Assembly: GCF_003259955.1 (NCBI RefSeq)
Contig: NZ_QLMK01000007.1
Coordinates: forward strand, 1-64,000
Direction of reading: 5' to 3'
Length of the DNA: 64,000 nt
Source: Falsochrobactrum ovis
GTDB taxonomy: Bacteria > Pseudomonadota > Alphaproteobacteria > Rhizobiales > Rhizobiaceae
Part shown: in pieces, positions 1-8,364 of the stretch
Position numbering within the stretch: the first letter of the stretch is position 1
How the letters are laid out: each line of letters starts with the position of its first letter
Position numbers and translations under genes: made by a program
The notes under the pieces: model-generated
The model's input: the letters and a program-made list of their open reading frames with translations, nothing else
What the model was told of the DNA's origin: nothing
Databases searched by the model: none

Positions 1-80
1 TCCCGAACTCGGTCGTGAAACGTTCCAGCGCCAATGGTACTTCGTCTTAAGACGCGGGAGAGTAGGTCGCTGCCAGGTCT
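1..80 (+). rRNA. rrf: 5S rRNA, 3' part (5' end outside window)
   Basis: The first 80 bases match the 3' two thirds of an alphaproteobacterial 5S rRNA: the CCGAACTCGG-like loop B/helix III segment, the conserved CCAATGGTACT stretch, and the closing GCGGGAGAGTAGGTCG and TGCCAGGTCT segments. The 5' end lies before the window. It is followed by an initiator tRNA, the usual end of a Rhizobiales rRNA operon. Confidence 0.95.
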
Positions 81-293
81 GCAAAGCACACAAAAATAAA
101 ACATCTTCTCAAAACAAACAGAATAATCGCCAAAAGGCGATCCAATACGCATAAAAAGCGCAAAAAATACATAAATGGTGATTAAATACCATGTTCAGGG
201 GCCGAGCAGCTCCCGTTCAACCAAAAACAGCAAAGCTGACGAGGATGAACAAAAACAAAAATAGGGCTGCTAGCCCAAAGCTCAACAATATAT

Positions 294-370
<77 letters not shown>

Positions 371-400
371 AAACAAAAAATCTATATCAACTGCTTATGT

Positions 401-433
401 AAAAGCCCCGCTCACAAGAGACGGGGCTTTTTG
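401..433 (+). terminator. Rho-independent terminator of the rRNA operon
   Basis: A GC-rich hairpin (AAAAGCCCCG ... CGGGGCTTTTT) with a T-run starts about 30 bases after the initiator tRNA and closes the rRNA transcription unit. Confidence 0.85.
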
Positions 434-1426
434 TGTTTGGGACATTGTGTTCATAGACAAGTTTAATGCTCACGCGGCATCAAGAAGCCAACAAGTGAGA
501 AAGGCTGGGGGCGACGAAAGCGAAAAGTGAACCCAAATCAAGAAGCGCCGAAGCCATTAAGAGCTGTGCGCAGATCTCAATGCCGTTCACTCTTACGTCA
601 GCACAACGCTGATAAACTTGTGCGAAGCCCTTGTAAACGGCGGCTGGGTAGGCATCAGTTTTGCTCACGGCCTGAGGCCTCGTTGCGTATGCTTTTGACA
701 AGAATGATTGATGCGCTCGGCAGAGTTCGCATTACGTTTTGGGAATTGCGAGGTTGAGCGGGTCGATCTCGCGTTTCATCTCAGCCTTTAAGCCGCATGG
801 AAGATTCTGGCCATGATCGTCGTTATAATGCGGTGAATTTGGCTCGCGATCTTTAACAGTTTCGTTTTCGACGCATCCTTGAACCACGTACCCAATTTCG
901 CCCCAGTTCAAGATATTTATAGAAAAGACATTGCCGGCGGTTGAGTGAGGAAGCACAAAGTCTGCGGCATAAAGCGGAAGGAGAAGGTTCTTCTAAGGAT
1001 TGGGATCCGGGCCATACTCCACGCCGAGTGCGGTTATTTTGATGTTATAAGATACGAAGCTCATCAGCTAATGGCATGGGTGCCTTATGCAAATAAGCAA
1101 GGTAAATGCCCGAAGGCGAGCAAATGACTTTGGGTAAGTTAGATGTTTTTCATTAAACTCTTAGTATAACTAGGAATTATGATTTATTATACATCGCTTA
1201 AATCGAAAAGAAGAAATCGTGCATGTATAAGATATAATATTGTAATAGGTTGAAAGTCGAACGATGATATCATATCAGAGATATATAAAGGGCGGGTAAA
1301 AAATGGGGCTTATTGATGCAATTTCTGCATTGTCGGATCGAAGAACGTAAGTATTACGTTTGGCCAGCCAGTTTTCTAACTGACCCTGACACGCTAAATA
1401 TTTGCTTGCTTTCTCTGGAGATATAA
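434..1426. other. Gene-poor interval, no recognised gene
   Basis: About 1 kb between the rRNA-operon terminator and the zinc-ribbon gene. Reading frames here are short (74 codons or fewer), overlap on both strands, lack convincing ribosome-binding sites and match no family I recognise. A frame at 732-956 (minus) has fairly protein-like composition but no identifiable domain. From about 1130 the DNA turns AT-rich (long A/T tracts up to 1300), which may hold the promoter of the gene at 1427. The interval may be decayed accessory DNA; I cannot name its source. Confidence 0.5.
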
Positions 1427-1783
1427 ATGCAGGAAACATCTTTATCTGCCCAAATTGACTGCCCGTATTGCACTGAACCCATTAACGCTAAATCCAAGAA
1501 ATGTCGCCACTGCGGAGAAATACTTGATCCGCAAATGCGGGAATTGGAGTTATTGAAGTCACAGCGCAACAATCCGAACGTTTTCATGAATGCGGGCGGC
1601 GGTGGCGGTGGCGCTGCTGCAGCTTCTTCTTCCTCTTCATCTTCTTCATCGGGAAATGAAGCAGGTTTGTTGCGTAGATTTCCTCACTGGTTACACATTT
1701 TATTGACAATATTTACGGGCGGTCTTTGGCTGCCGGTCTACTTATTATTGTTTATATTTAGAAATAAACGATATTATTATTAA
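1427..1783 (+). CDS. Small zinc-ribbon membrane protein with Gly/Ala/Ser linker
   Basis: A 118-residue protein of unknown function. Residues 12-29 form a zinc-ribbon pair (CPYC at 12-15 and CRHC at 26-29). Residues ~56-77 are a low-complexity linker of Gly, then Ala, then nine consecutive Ser. The C-terminal third (~80-113) has the pattern H-x(4)-LTIFTGGLWLPVYL, one or two hydrophobic segments ending in RNKRYYY. Small ribbon proteins with this TGGLW membrane motif occur on phages, islands and chromosomes, without a firm role. The ribosome-binding site is TCTGGAGAT, 7 bases before ATG. Neighbouring DNA is gene-poor, which suggests an accessory locus. The family assignment is moderate and function is unknown. 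Confidence 0.78.
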   Translation: MQETSLSAQIDCPYCTEPINAKSKKCRHCGEILDPQMRELELLKSQRNNPNVFMNAGGGGGGAAAASSSSSSSSSGNEAGLLRRFPHWLHILLTIFTGGLWLPVYLLLFIFRNKRYYY

Positions 1784-2393
1784 GCGATGTTTCTCCGCCA
1801 CATGCGGAAGACAGAAACGGGCCGCATTTTCTTGATGTGGCCCATTATCCACTGGTACAAGTAAAAAGATGTGATGGTTAGCTTCGTGCTCCAGCGTTCC
1901 GCAAGGTGAGGCGGGGAAAGCTAGAAATTAGCTACATGAGCATGGCGCTATGTCTGGCGCAGCGCTTGACGGCTTCGAGGTGAAGTAAAAGAGATCGTTG
2001 ATTTTGTTCCATTGGTTTGATGCACTAGAGCGCACGGGGATACAGCAGCCGCGAATGGACGAATATGCTTGGGCTGTTCTTTGCGTAAATACGTAAAAAG
2101 TTCGTAATGGTGCTTTGAAGGAAGATATTTCGCTCCGAAAAGCGGATTGAGACGATTGTCAAGGCAGATGCTGGTGACGCTACACGTTCTGAGAAGGGAT
2201 GGAGTCCGGCCAAGCCCAGACGCGAAGAAGTTTAATGGCAAGGGCAAAAATGCTGTTCCCGCGGGCGAGGGGGCGGCCGGGAGAGCGCCAAAGAGAAGAA
2301 TACGAGAATGGTGAGGTGGTGTAAAAGGTCCAGCGATTATTAATTGCCAGCTGGTATGTTTAAGTAATAACTTTGCCATAGGAGGGGGATGAC
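1784..2393. other. Interval without recognised gene
   Basis: About 600 bases after the zinc-ribbon gene. A weak hairpin (GGGCCGCA/TGTGGCCC, 1819-1843) without a T-run may end that transcript. The rest has short overlapping frames on both strands (for example 1948-2379 minus, 143 codons, rich in Pro/Ser/Leu and resembling nothing I know). The higher GC and broken frames would fit degraded coding DNA, but no parent gene can be named. Confidence 0.45.
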
Positions 2394-2534
2394 ATGGCAG
2401 AGGTTTTTCATTCGGCAGTTCACACGCGAAAGAAGCGGGTCAGCCCTTTCAAGAGCGGTAAGGATGGCTGCAATAATGCGGGATTGCGTTTCTGGCTGGC
2501 CGTGATCCGTTGGCGCTCAGCTGTTCCAAATTAA
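2394..2534 (+). CDS. Possible 46-residue basic peptide
   Basis: A short open frame (46 residues, many Arg/Lys, one Cys, a WLAVIRW segment near the end) is preceded by a strong Shine-Dalgarno sequence, AGGAGGGGG, 4 bases before ATG. The ribosome-binding site is the only reason to list it: there is no recognisable domain, and the frame sits in otherwise gene-free DNA. It could be a genuine small protein, the surviving start of a broken gene, or chance. Confidence 0.3.
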   Translation: MAEVFHSAVHTRKKRVSPFKSGKDGCNNAGLRFWLAVIRWRSAVPN

Positions 2535-2783
2535 AATCAAGCTGGTGAAGGTTCCGGCACCGCAAATAAAATTTCGCCCACGTACCCTGCCTTCTGAGCA
2601 GGTAGAGGTAATGGACAATGCTGGTTCGATTTCAGCCGTGGGCTTCAACACATCTGACCTCTTCAACCGCGGATTCCATATGCCAGGATAAAATAGAAGC
2701 CTTGCCTGCTGAGGCGGGCAGGGTTTTCCACAGTTATGACAAAGGGAGAAAAATGCGGAAAAAGTCAATGAAATCAATGGTCA

Positions 2784-2873
2784 TGGCGGAGAGAGAGGGA
2801 TTCGAACCCTCGATACGGTTCCCCGTATACACACTTTCCAGGCGTGCGCCTTCAACCACTCGGCCACCTCTCC
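2784..2873 (-). tRNA. tRNA-Ser (GGA)
   Basis: A 90-nt tRNA on the minus strand with a long variable arm typical of type II (Ser/Leu) tRNAs. The acceptor arms GGAGAGG and TCTCTCC pair, the discriminator is G, the CCA end is encoded, and the anticodon loop CTGGAAA gives anticodon GGA. It is flanked by the gene-poor 0.4-2.8 kb segment, so it is a possible integration target, though I found no duplicated 3' end. Confidence 0.96.
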
Positions 2874-3209
2874 GTAAGTTTGCTGACATAAGACTGCAGT
2901 GATAGCAGGCAGAAAGCAAAGCGGTACTGCTTTTCAAAATACGCAATGGTCAGTTGCAACAAGCAGTCTCGGCGCGCAATATAGCCATAATACGCACAGG
3001 ATCAACTGATATTTCGAAGTTTGCCGTCTATTTTTTTCGATAATAAAATCAACATTATTTTGTAGGAGTATTTCGTTGCTTTGATCGGATTTTAAGGTGC
3101 GAGAAAGAGTCTTCGCCGCGCCACCATTGTTAGATGAGTTTTGATAGAGTTGTTCCGGCGGGAATGCGGCGGTCGAATGGTTGTATGTCCAATTTAAGGT
3201 TCAATATTC
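2874..3209. other. Intergenic, no gene seen
   Basis: About 335 bases between tRNA-Ser and the membrane-protein gene. AT-rich around 3010-3070. It presumably contains the minus-strand tRNA promoter and the promoter of the msrA unit; no clear palindrome or structured RNA was seen. Confidence 0.5.
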
Positions 3210-3533
3210 ATGATCCGTTTTGTTTTACGCGGTTTATCGATCATCTCTTTAGCGGTGGGCGTGATTTTCGCCGTTCTTGATGGCGCTCGGTCAGTGGGCG
3301 CTTCTGAATTTGTTGCGAAACCATTATTGGAAATATGGATGCAGGGTTCTGCGCAATCTCTAGACGATGCAAAACATTTTGCGGTGCACTATATAGGACT
3401 TAGTGGGTGGGAAAATGTGGTGGTGCCATTTTTGGATCTGCCGGGTTGGGTTGTTTTCGGTCTGATAGCCCTGATATTCTATGCTCTCTCATATAAGCGT
3501 GAACGCAAACTGGGACGGTTCGCTGCGCGGTAA
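3210..3533 (+). CDS. Conserved small membrane protein upstream of msrA
   Basis: A 107-residue protein with two predicted membrane segments: one at the N terminus (~5-24, IISLAVGVIFAVL) and one near the C terminus (~77-93, LPGWVVFGLIALIFYAL), followed by a basic tail (SYKRERKLGRFAAR). The connecting part, with a conserved-looking WENVVVPFLDLPGW segment, probably lies in the periplasm. I do not recognise a named domain. It lies 19 bases before msrA on the same strand and is probably cotranscribed with it, but that alone does not assign a role. Confidence 0.75.
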   Translation: MIRFVLRGLSIISLAVGVIFAVLDGARSVGASEFVAKPLLEIWMQGSAQSLDDAKHFAVHYIGLSGWENVVVPFLDLPGWVVFGLIALIFYALSYKRERKLGRFAAR

Positions 3534-3552
3534 GGAAATTAAGAGGTAAGTC

Positions 3553-4215
3553 ATGAACCTGTTCGACACCTATCGCAAAAAAATACAAATGCCCGCGCCT
3601 CACGAGGCTCTCCCAGGGCGCGACACACCCATCCCGACCTCAGCGACGCATTTCGTGTCAGGTCGGCCGCTGCAGGGACCGTGGCCAGCCGGATATAAGA
3701 AAATTCTTTTTGGTATGGGATGCTTTTGGGGAGCTGAAAGATTGTTTTGGCAGCTACCAGGTGTGTATGTGACCGCGGTTGGATATGCTGGCGGGATCAC
3801 TCCGAACCCGACCTATGAAGAAACTTGTACTGGCCTCACCGGACATGCGGAAGTTGTTCTCGTGGTTTACGATCCAGAGGCCATCGACCTTGCTACCTTG
3901 CTGAGCGTGTTTTGGGAAGAACATGACCCGACGCAAGGGATGCGACAGGGCAACGACATTGGAACCACCTATCGAAGCGTGATCTATACTTTTGATGACG
4001 CTGATCGTAAGGCGGTGGAGCAGAGCCGAGATATATATCAGGCTGCGTTGGAGAAGCATGGGCTGGGGCCGGTCACGACTGAAATTGCCGATGCACCGAT
4101 ATTCTATTATGCGGAACCCTATCATCAGCAATATTTGGCAAAAAATCCTGATGGTTATTGCGGACTGAAGGGTACTGGGGTGAGCTGCCCCACGCCATCA
4201 GTGCGAACGGTCTGA
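3553..4215 (+). CDS. msrA: Peptide-methionine (S)-S-oxide reductase MsrA
   Basis: 220 residues. MsrA reduces the S-epimer of methionine sulfoxide in proteins and free Met, using thioredoxin to reset its cysteines. The catalytic GCFWG motif is at 56-60 (Cys57), and two C-terminal cysteines in [11 protein letters not shown] (203 and 212) are placed as recycling cysteines. The N-terminal extension of about 45 residues before the core is usual for the longer proteobacterial form. The ATG follows an AGAGGTAAGTC leader. A different repair system for the periplasm, msrPQ, lies 40 kb downstream in this window. Confidence 0.96.
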   Translation: MNLFDTYRKKIQMPAPHEALPGRDTPIPTSATHFVSGRPLQGPWPAGYKKILFGMGCFWGAERLFWQLPGVYVTAVGYAGGITPNPTYEETCTGLTGHAEVVLVVYDPEAIDLATLLSVFWEEHDPTQGMRQGNDIGTTYRSVIYTFDDADRKAVEQSRDIYQAALEKHGLGPVTTEIADAPIFYYAEPYHQQYLAKNPDGYCGLKGTGVSCPTPSVRTV

Positions 4216-4232
4216 ATAACAGATACGCGCCT

Positions 4233-4709
4233 TTAGGCTGCGTGTTGGCCATCAGACAGAGACTTGCGAAGAATGGTCATGCCAGCCTGATCGCCTTCAA
4301 GGGCTTCAAAATTTGACCAGCCGATTTGCTCGTAAAATGATGCGTGATAGGTGTAAAGGTAAATTTGCCCGTGTTTGAGCTCAAAAGCGACCTGCTCAAT
4401 GGCTTTGACGAGCCGTCGACCTACACCCAAAGAACGAAACTCTGGCGCCACATAAAGGCTGGCAAGCCAAGGCGAAAGATGGGGATGGGTATCAAGATCG
4501 CTATGAATGAGCAGTACCATTCCGGCCGGCTTTCCGTTCATCAAGCCTATGCGAGCGGCTTGTCCCTGAGTATCTTGGGCAATCTGGCCTAGAGCTTCTG
4601 CAATTTGCGTTTCTGATTTTCCCGCGGTTCGTCCCCATTGTTGATAATTCCAGTGAGAGCAAACCGATAAGAGATCAAGGCGTTGTGCGAGGTTGACGAT
4701 ATCCAGCAT
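4233..4709 (-). CDS. GNAT-family N-acetyltransferase
   Basis: 158 residues with the GNAT fold. The acetyl-CoA-binding motif A, FRSLGVGRRL, is at 91-100, preceded by the strand WLASLYVAPE; motif B (YHASFYEQIGW) follows near 120-130. The substrate cannot be told from sequence. The gene begins one base after the slyX stop codon on the same strand, so the two are almost certainly co-translated; it ends convergent with msrA, 17 bases away. Confidence 0.88.
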   Translation of the reverse strand: MLDIVNLAQRLDLLSVCSHWNYQQWGRTAGKSETQIAEALGQIAQDTQGQAARIGLMNGKPAGMVLLIHSDLDTHPHLSPWLASLYVAPEFRSLGVGRRLVKAIEQVAFELKHGQIYLYTYHASFYEQIGWSNFEALEGDQAGMTILRKSLSDGQHAA

Positions 4710-4710
4710 A

Positions 4711-4917
4711 TTACCAGTGAGGAGGTTTGGTTACGGGGATATCGGGCGCCGTTTGCTCTTCAAGAAGCAAAAAGCGATTGGTCAATGCGGTGAGTTTTTT
4801 TGAAAGCTGATCAATGGTTTTCCACTGATCAGCAACGACCGAGGAAAGTTCCTCAATCGTTTTTTCCTGTTCGGCTAAGCGAACTTCCAATTCGACAAAT
4901 CGGTCTTCTGCAGACAT
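4711..4917 (-). CDS. slyX: SlyX family protein
   Basis: 68 residues, the normal size of SlyX. Nearly all of it is a heptad-patterned coiled coil (LEVRLAEQEKTIEELSSVV...), ending in the family's C-terminal Pro-Pro-His-aromatic tail (PPHW). The biochemical role of SlyX is not established. The gene is followed by the GNAT gene with one base between. A terminator separates it from upp upstream, so it has its own promoter in 4918-4955. Confidence 0.88.
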   Translation of the reverse strand: MSAEDRFVELEVRLAEQEKTIEELSSVVADQWKTIDQLSKKLTALTNRFLLLEEQTAPDIPVTKPPHW

Positions 4918-4955
4918 TTGTTACCCCCTTCGTTCGCCGTAGCTCTATAATGCGC

Positions 4956-4988
4956 TAAAAGCCACGCCCGCAGTCAAGGGCGTGGCTT
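4956..4988 (-). terminator. Terminator of upp
   Basis: A perfect 11-bp stem (AAGCCACGCCC/GGGCGTGGCTT) with an 8-base loop lies just after the upp stop codon. On the minus strand it is followed by a short T-run (CTTTTAG), the layout of an intrinsic terminator. Confidence 0.78.
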
Positions 4989-5001
4989 GGGCATTAGGGA
5001 A

Positions 5002-5628
5002 TTATTTCGTGCCGTACATGCGATCACCGGCATCGCCGATGCCCGGCAGAATATAACCCTGTTCGTTTAATCCATCATCGACAGATGCGGTAAAGACTTC
5101 CACGTCAGGATGCGCTTTGGTGAACCGTTCCACGCCCTCGGGGGCGGCAATAAGACATAGAAAGCGGATGTTGGTTGCACCGCGCTCTTTTAGTTTGTCG
5201 ATAGCCGCAACTGCCGAGTGGCCAGTAGCGAGCATCGGATCAACAACAATAATAAGCCGGTTGACGATATCTTCGGGTGCTTTGAAATAATATTCAATCG
5301 GTTGCAGCGTATCGTGATCACGATAAAGGCCGATATGTGCGACCCGCGCTGCTGGCACCAAATCCAGCATGCCTTCGAGTAAGCCGTTGCCAGCGCGCAA
5401 GATGGAGGCAAAGACCAGTTTTTTGCCTTCAAGTATCGGCGCTTCCATCGACTTCATCGGTGTATCGATTTGCATTGTGGTAAGTTCGAGATCACGCGTA
5501 ACTTCATAACAAAGCAGCAGTGACGTTTCTTTCAGCAGCCTCCGAAAGCTGGCTGTGGAGGTCTCGCGCTTGCGCATAATGGTGAGCTTGTGCTGGACAA
5601 GCGGATGGCTGACGACTGTAACGCCCAT
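5002..5628 (-). CDS. upp: Uracil phosphoribosyltransferase
   Basis: 208 residues. It converts uracil and PRPP to UMP (pyrimidine salvage). It has the PRPP-binding loop [12 protein letters not shown] (~130-141), the uracil-binding [13 protein letters not shown] segment near the C terminus, and the family N terminus [16 protein letters not shown] chose the ATG at 5628 rather than a start 15 codons upstream because it gives the usual family length and follows GGAAAG at good spacing. It is transcribed away from ubiE and ends at a terminator. Confidence 0.96.
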   Translation of the reverse strand: MGVTVVSHPLVQHKLTIMRKRETSTASFRRLLKETSLLLCYEVTRDLELTTMQIDTPMKSMEAPILEGKKLVFASILRAGNGLLEGMLDLVPAARVAHIGLYRDHDTLQPIEYYFKAPEDIVNRLIIVVDPMLATGHSAVAAIDKLKERGATNIRFLCLIAAPEGVERFTKAHPDVEVFTASVDDGLNEQGYILPGIGDAGDRMYGTK

Positions 5629-5877
5629 GTTCTTTCCACTTTTTCTTGTTATCTCTGCGATCTTAGCGGCCAATCGCGCCGAAGAAAATGCGTGGCATAC
5701 TCACACGCACAGTTTTATATCTCTTTGACGATTTTTGCGAACTTGTGCAAGCCGATGCTACAAAAAGGCTATCAGTATTCGGTCTGTGCTTGTATCGTCT
5801 GGTACAAGCTTTATATGCATCAGGCAGACGGAAAACGAAGATCGGCTTCGTTTCTCGATGAAACGGCAGGACGAATT

Positions 5878-6669
5878 ATGAGCCAGCAAAATGGCAATGC
5901 AGGCCGCATAGGCGCACAAGGCGGTATGGAACATTCATTCGGCTTCAAGACAGTTGACGAAGAAGTTAAGCAAACTCTCGTCAATGATGTTTTCCATAAG
6001 GTTGCCAAGCGCTACGATGTGATGAACGATCTCATGTCGGGCGGACTGCATCGGGTCTGGAAAAATGCAATGATTGGTTGGCTTGCTCCATCCAAGCGGC
6101 CAGGCTGGAAATCGCTTGATGTAGCGGGTGGAACGGGGGACATTGCTTTCCGCATTGTCGAAGCCTCAGATCGTCAGGCCCATGTCACGATACTGGATAT
6201 CAACGGATCAATGTTGGGTGTGGGGCGCGAGCGTGCCATCAAAAAGGGCCTCGCAGACAATCTGGAATTTGTCGAAGCGAATGCCGAAGAACTTCCCTTC
6301 GAGGATAATAGTTTTGATGCCTATACGATAGCATTTGGCATTCGGAATGTTCCCCATATTGATAAAGCAATCTCCGAGGCTTACCGCGTATTGAAGCCAG
6401 GCGGTCGTTTTCTCTGCCTTGAATTTTCCGAAGTGGATCTGCCGCTTCTCGATAAAGCCTATGACCAATGGTCATTTCAGGCCATTCCACGCATTGGCAA
6501 AATGATAACCGGTGATGCTGATTCCTATAGCTATCTTGTCGAATCAATTCGAAAATTCCCCCGGCAAGATGATTTTGCGGCCATGATCAGATCTGGCGGG
6601 TTTGAACGCGTAAGCTGGCGCAACTTTACTGGAGGAATCGCGGCCTTACATTCGGGCTGGAAACTTTAA
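5878..6669 (+). CDS. ubiE: Ubiquinone biosynthesis C-methyltransferase UbiE
   Basis: 263 residues. UbiE is the SAM-dependent methyltransferase that methylates the ring carbon of the demethyl-ubiquinone (and menaquinone) intermediate. SAM motif I is DVAGGTGD (81-88); the family signatures [17 protein letters not shown] and [10 protein letters not shown] are both present. The frame is open far upstream, but the ATG at 5878 (MSQQNGN...) follows CAGGACG and gives the family length and typical N terminus. ubiB follows 39 bases downstream, forming a ubiquinone unit. Confidence 0.96.
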   Translation: MSQQNGNAGRIGAQGGMEHSFGFKTVDEEVKQTLVNDVFHKVAKRYDVMNDLMSGGLHRVWKNAMIGWLAPSKRPGWKSLDVAGGTGDIAFRIVEASDRQAHVTILDINGSMLGVGRERAIKKGLADNLEFVEANAEELPFEDNSFDAYTIAFGIRNVPHIDKAISEAYRVLKPGGRFLCLEFSEVDLPLLDKAYDQWSFQAIPRIGKMITGDADSYSYLVESIRKFPRQDDFAAMIRSGGFERVSWRNFTGGIAALHSGWKL

Positions 6670-6708
6670 TCGTGGGTTTGGTGAAGGAGTATCCCGGGGC
6701 GGGCAAAT

Positions 6709-8286
6709 ATGAGTAACTTCCTTGCAGCTTTCCGGTTGATGCGTGCCGGCTGGATCATGACCCGCGAAGGGGTTATTAGCGCTCTGCCGGTCGATGATCT
6801 TTCTGGCCTCCCGGCGATTGGGCGTAAGGTTGCAGCCTTACTGGCACGAAGGCGTGCAAAGGTTACGGTTCGTTCCGAACGCATTTCTCGTGCTATGAAC
6901 AAGCTCGGGCCTTCTTATGTGAAGCTGGGGCAGTTTTTGGCCACGCGCCCGGATATTGTCGGAAGCGATGTTGCTGATGATTTAGCACAATTACAGGACC
7001 GTCTTGATTTCTTTCCGCAGGTAGAGGCGGTCAAAGCGATTGAGGGCTCGCTTGGCCGCAAGATCGATGATCTTTTTATCAAATTGGACCCGCCTATTGC
7101 GGCTGCATCCATGGCGCAGGTTCATCCGGCGCAAATCATGCGAAATGGTGCGCCGCATAAAGTGGCGGTCAAGGTGATTCGTCCCGGAGTACGTCAGCGC
7201 TTTGCACGCGATCTTGAAAGTTTTTTCATGGTTGCCAGAATGCAGGAGCGCCATGTTCCTTTCACGCGCAGGCTTCGCCCCGTCCAAGTGGTTGAGACGT
7301 TGGCGCAGACAACGCGCGTTGAAATGGATTTACGCCTTGAAGCGGCGGCGCTTTCTGAAATCGCGGCAAATATTGCGGAAGATGAAGGGTTTCGCGTGCC
7401 CACTGTCGATTGGGAGCGTACGGGCCGTGACGTGCTCACGCTTGAATGGATCGACGGCATTAAAATGTCCGACATCGGAGCATTAGCGGAAGCTGGTTTC
7501 GATCTCAAAAAGCTTGCCGAGAACCTCATTCAATCCTTTTTACGCCACACGCTTCGCGATGGCTTTTTCCATGCGGATATGCATCCGGGCAATTTGTTTG
7601 TCGATCCGCAAGGTGTGATTGTTGCGGTCGATTTTGGCATTACCGGTCGGTTAAACAAGCAACAACGCCGTTTCCTCGCGGAAATTTTATATGGATTTAT
7701 AACGCGTAATTATGCGCGGGTTGCGGAAGTTCATTTTGAGGCGGGTTATGTGCCGCATACGCACGATGTGTCGAGCTTTGCTCAGGCTATTCGTGCCATC
7801 GGAGAGCCAATCCACGGTCAACCGGCAGAAACCATTTCAATGGCTAAGCTGCTCACGCTGCTGTTCGAGGTGACTGAGCTTTTTGACATGGAGACGCGGC
7901 CGGAGCTGCTGATGCTTCAGAAGACTATGGTTGTGGTGGAAGGCGTATCGCGCACTCTTGATCCGCATTTCAATATGTGGAAGGCGGCGGAGCCGGTCGT
8001 TGGGGATTGGATTCGTAAAAATCTTGGGCCTCAAGGAATGTTGCTTGATGCCAAAGATAGTGCGCATGCGCTTATTCATTTCACCCGTAAAACGCCGGAT
8101 TTACTGCGTCGGGTCGAGCGTATTTCGGTGGCCTTGGACGATATGGCAGAGAATGGCCTTCGTTTTGATGCCGCAACTGCCGAAGCGATCGGCAAAGCGG
8201 AGGCCAGACATTCACGATGGGGCCGGATTGCTCAGATCGTAATTGCAATCTCGCTGGCTGCTATCGCGATCAAGCTATATATCTAA
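6709..8286 (+). CDS. ubiB: UbiB atypical kinase-like ubiquinone biosynthesis protein
   Basis: 525 residues, the usual UbiB length. UbiB is a membrane-bound ADCK-family ATPase needed for ubiquinone synthesis. The family-defining KLGQ motif (72-75), the alanine-rich loop AAASMAQVHPA (131-141) that replaces the protein-kinase glycine loop, the VAVKV lysine (152-156), the HADMHPGN catalytic loop (288-295) and VDFG (307-310) are all intact. A hydrophobic C-terminal segment (IVIAISLAAIAIKLYI) anchors it. It follows ubiE on the same strand with GAAGGAG-like bases in the 39-base spacer. Confidence 0.96.
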   Translation: MSNFLAAFRLMRAGWIMTREGVISALPVDDLSGLPAIGRKVAALLARRRAKVTVRSERISRAMNKLGPSYVKLGQFLATRPDIVGSDVADDLAQLQDRLDFFPQVEAVKAIEGSLGRKIDDLFIKLDPPIAAASMAQVHPAQIMRNGAPHKVAVKVIRPGVRQRFARDLESFFMVARMQERHVPFTRRLRPVQVVETLAQTTRVEMDLRLEAAALSEIAANIAEDEGFRVPTVDWERTGRDVLTLEWIDGIKMSDIGALAEAGFDLKKLAENLIQSFLRHTLRDGFFHADMHPGNLFVDPQGVIVAVDFGITGRLNKQQRRFLAEILYGFITRNYARVAEVHFEAGYVPHTHDVSSFAQAIRAIGEPIHGQPAETISMAKLLTLLFEVTELFDMETRPELLMLQKTMVVVEGVSRTLDPHFNMWKAAEPVVGDWIRKNLGPQGMLLDAKDSAHALIHFTRKTPDLLRRVERISVALDDMAENGLRFDAATAEAIGKAEARHSRWGRIAQIVIAISLAAIAIKLYI

Positions 8287-8323
8287 ATTTCGCTATATTT
8301 TCCGTGACATGCGCAGTTCAATA

Positions 8324-8363
8324 TGATTGCATTGATTGCACTTACAATGAGTTGGTGCAATCA
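8324..8363 (+). promoter_or_regulatory. Putative autoregulatory operator of the RHH-coaBC gene
   Basis: The octamer TGATTGCA occurs twice in direct orientation (8324-8331 and 8333-8340) and once inverted (TGCAATCA, 8356-8363). The second copy and the inverted copy form a perfect 9-bp inverted repeat, TGATTGCAC...GTGCAATCA, with a 13-bp spacer. The site ends one base before the chosen ATG, covering the region where the ribosome-binding site and promoter would lie. FitA-type ribbon-helix-helix antitoxins are known to bind inverted repeats in their own promoters, and the downstream protein starts with such a domain. Autoregulation is an inference. Confidence 0.55.
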
Positions 8364-8364
8364 C

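Noticed and set aside
435-1127. Possible transposase relic
   Set aside because: I looked for DDE motifs, terminal inverted repeats and target duplications and found none, so no insertion sequence is claimed.
2618-2902. Open frames across tRNA-Ser on both strands
   Set aside because: Sequences such as [14 protein letters not shown] are tRNA read-through artefacts.
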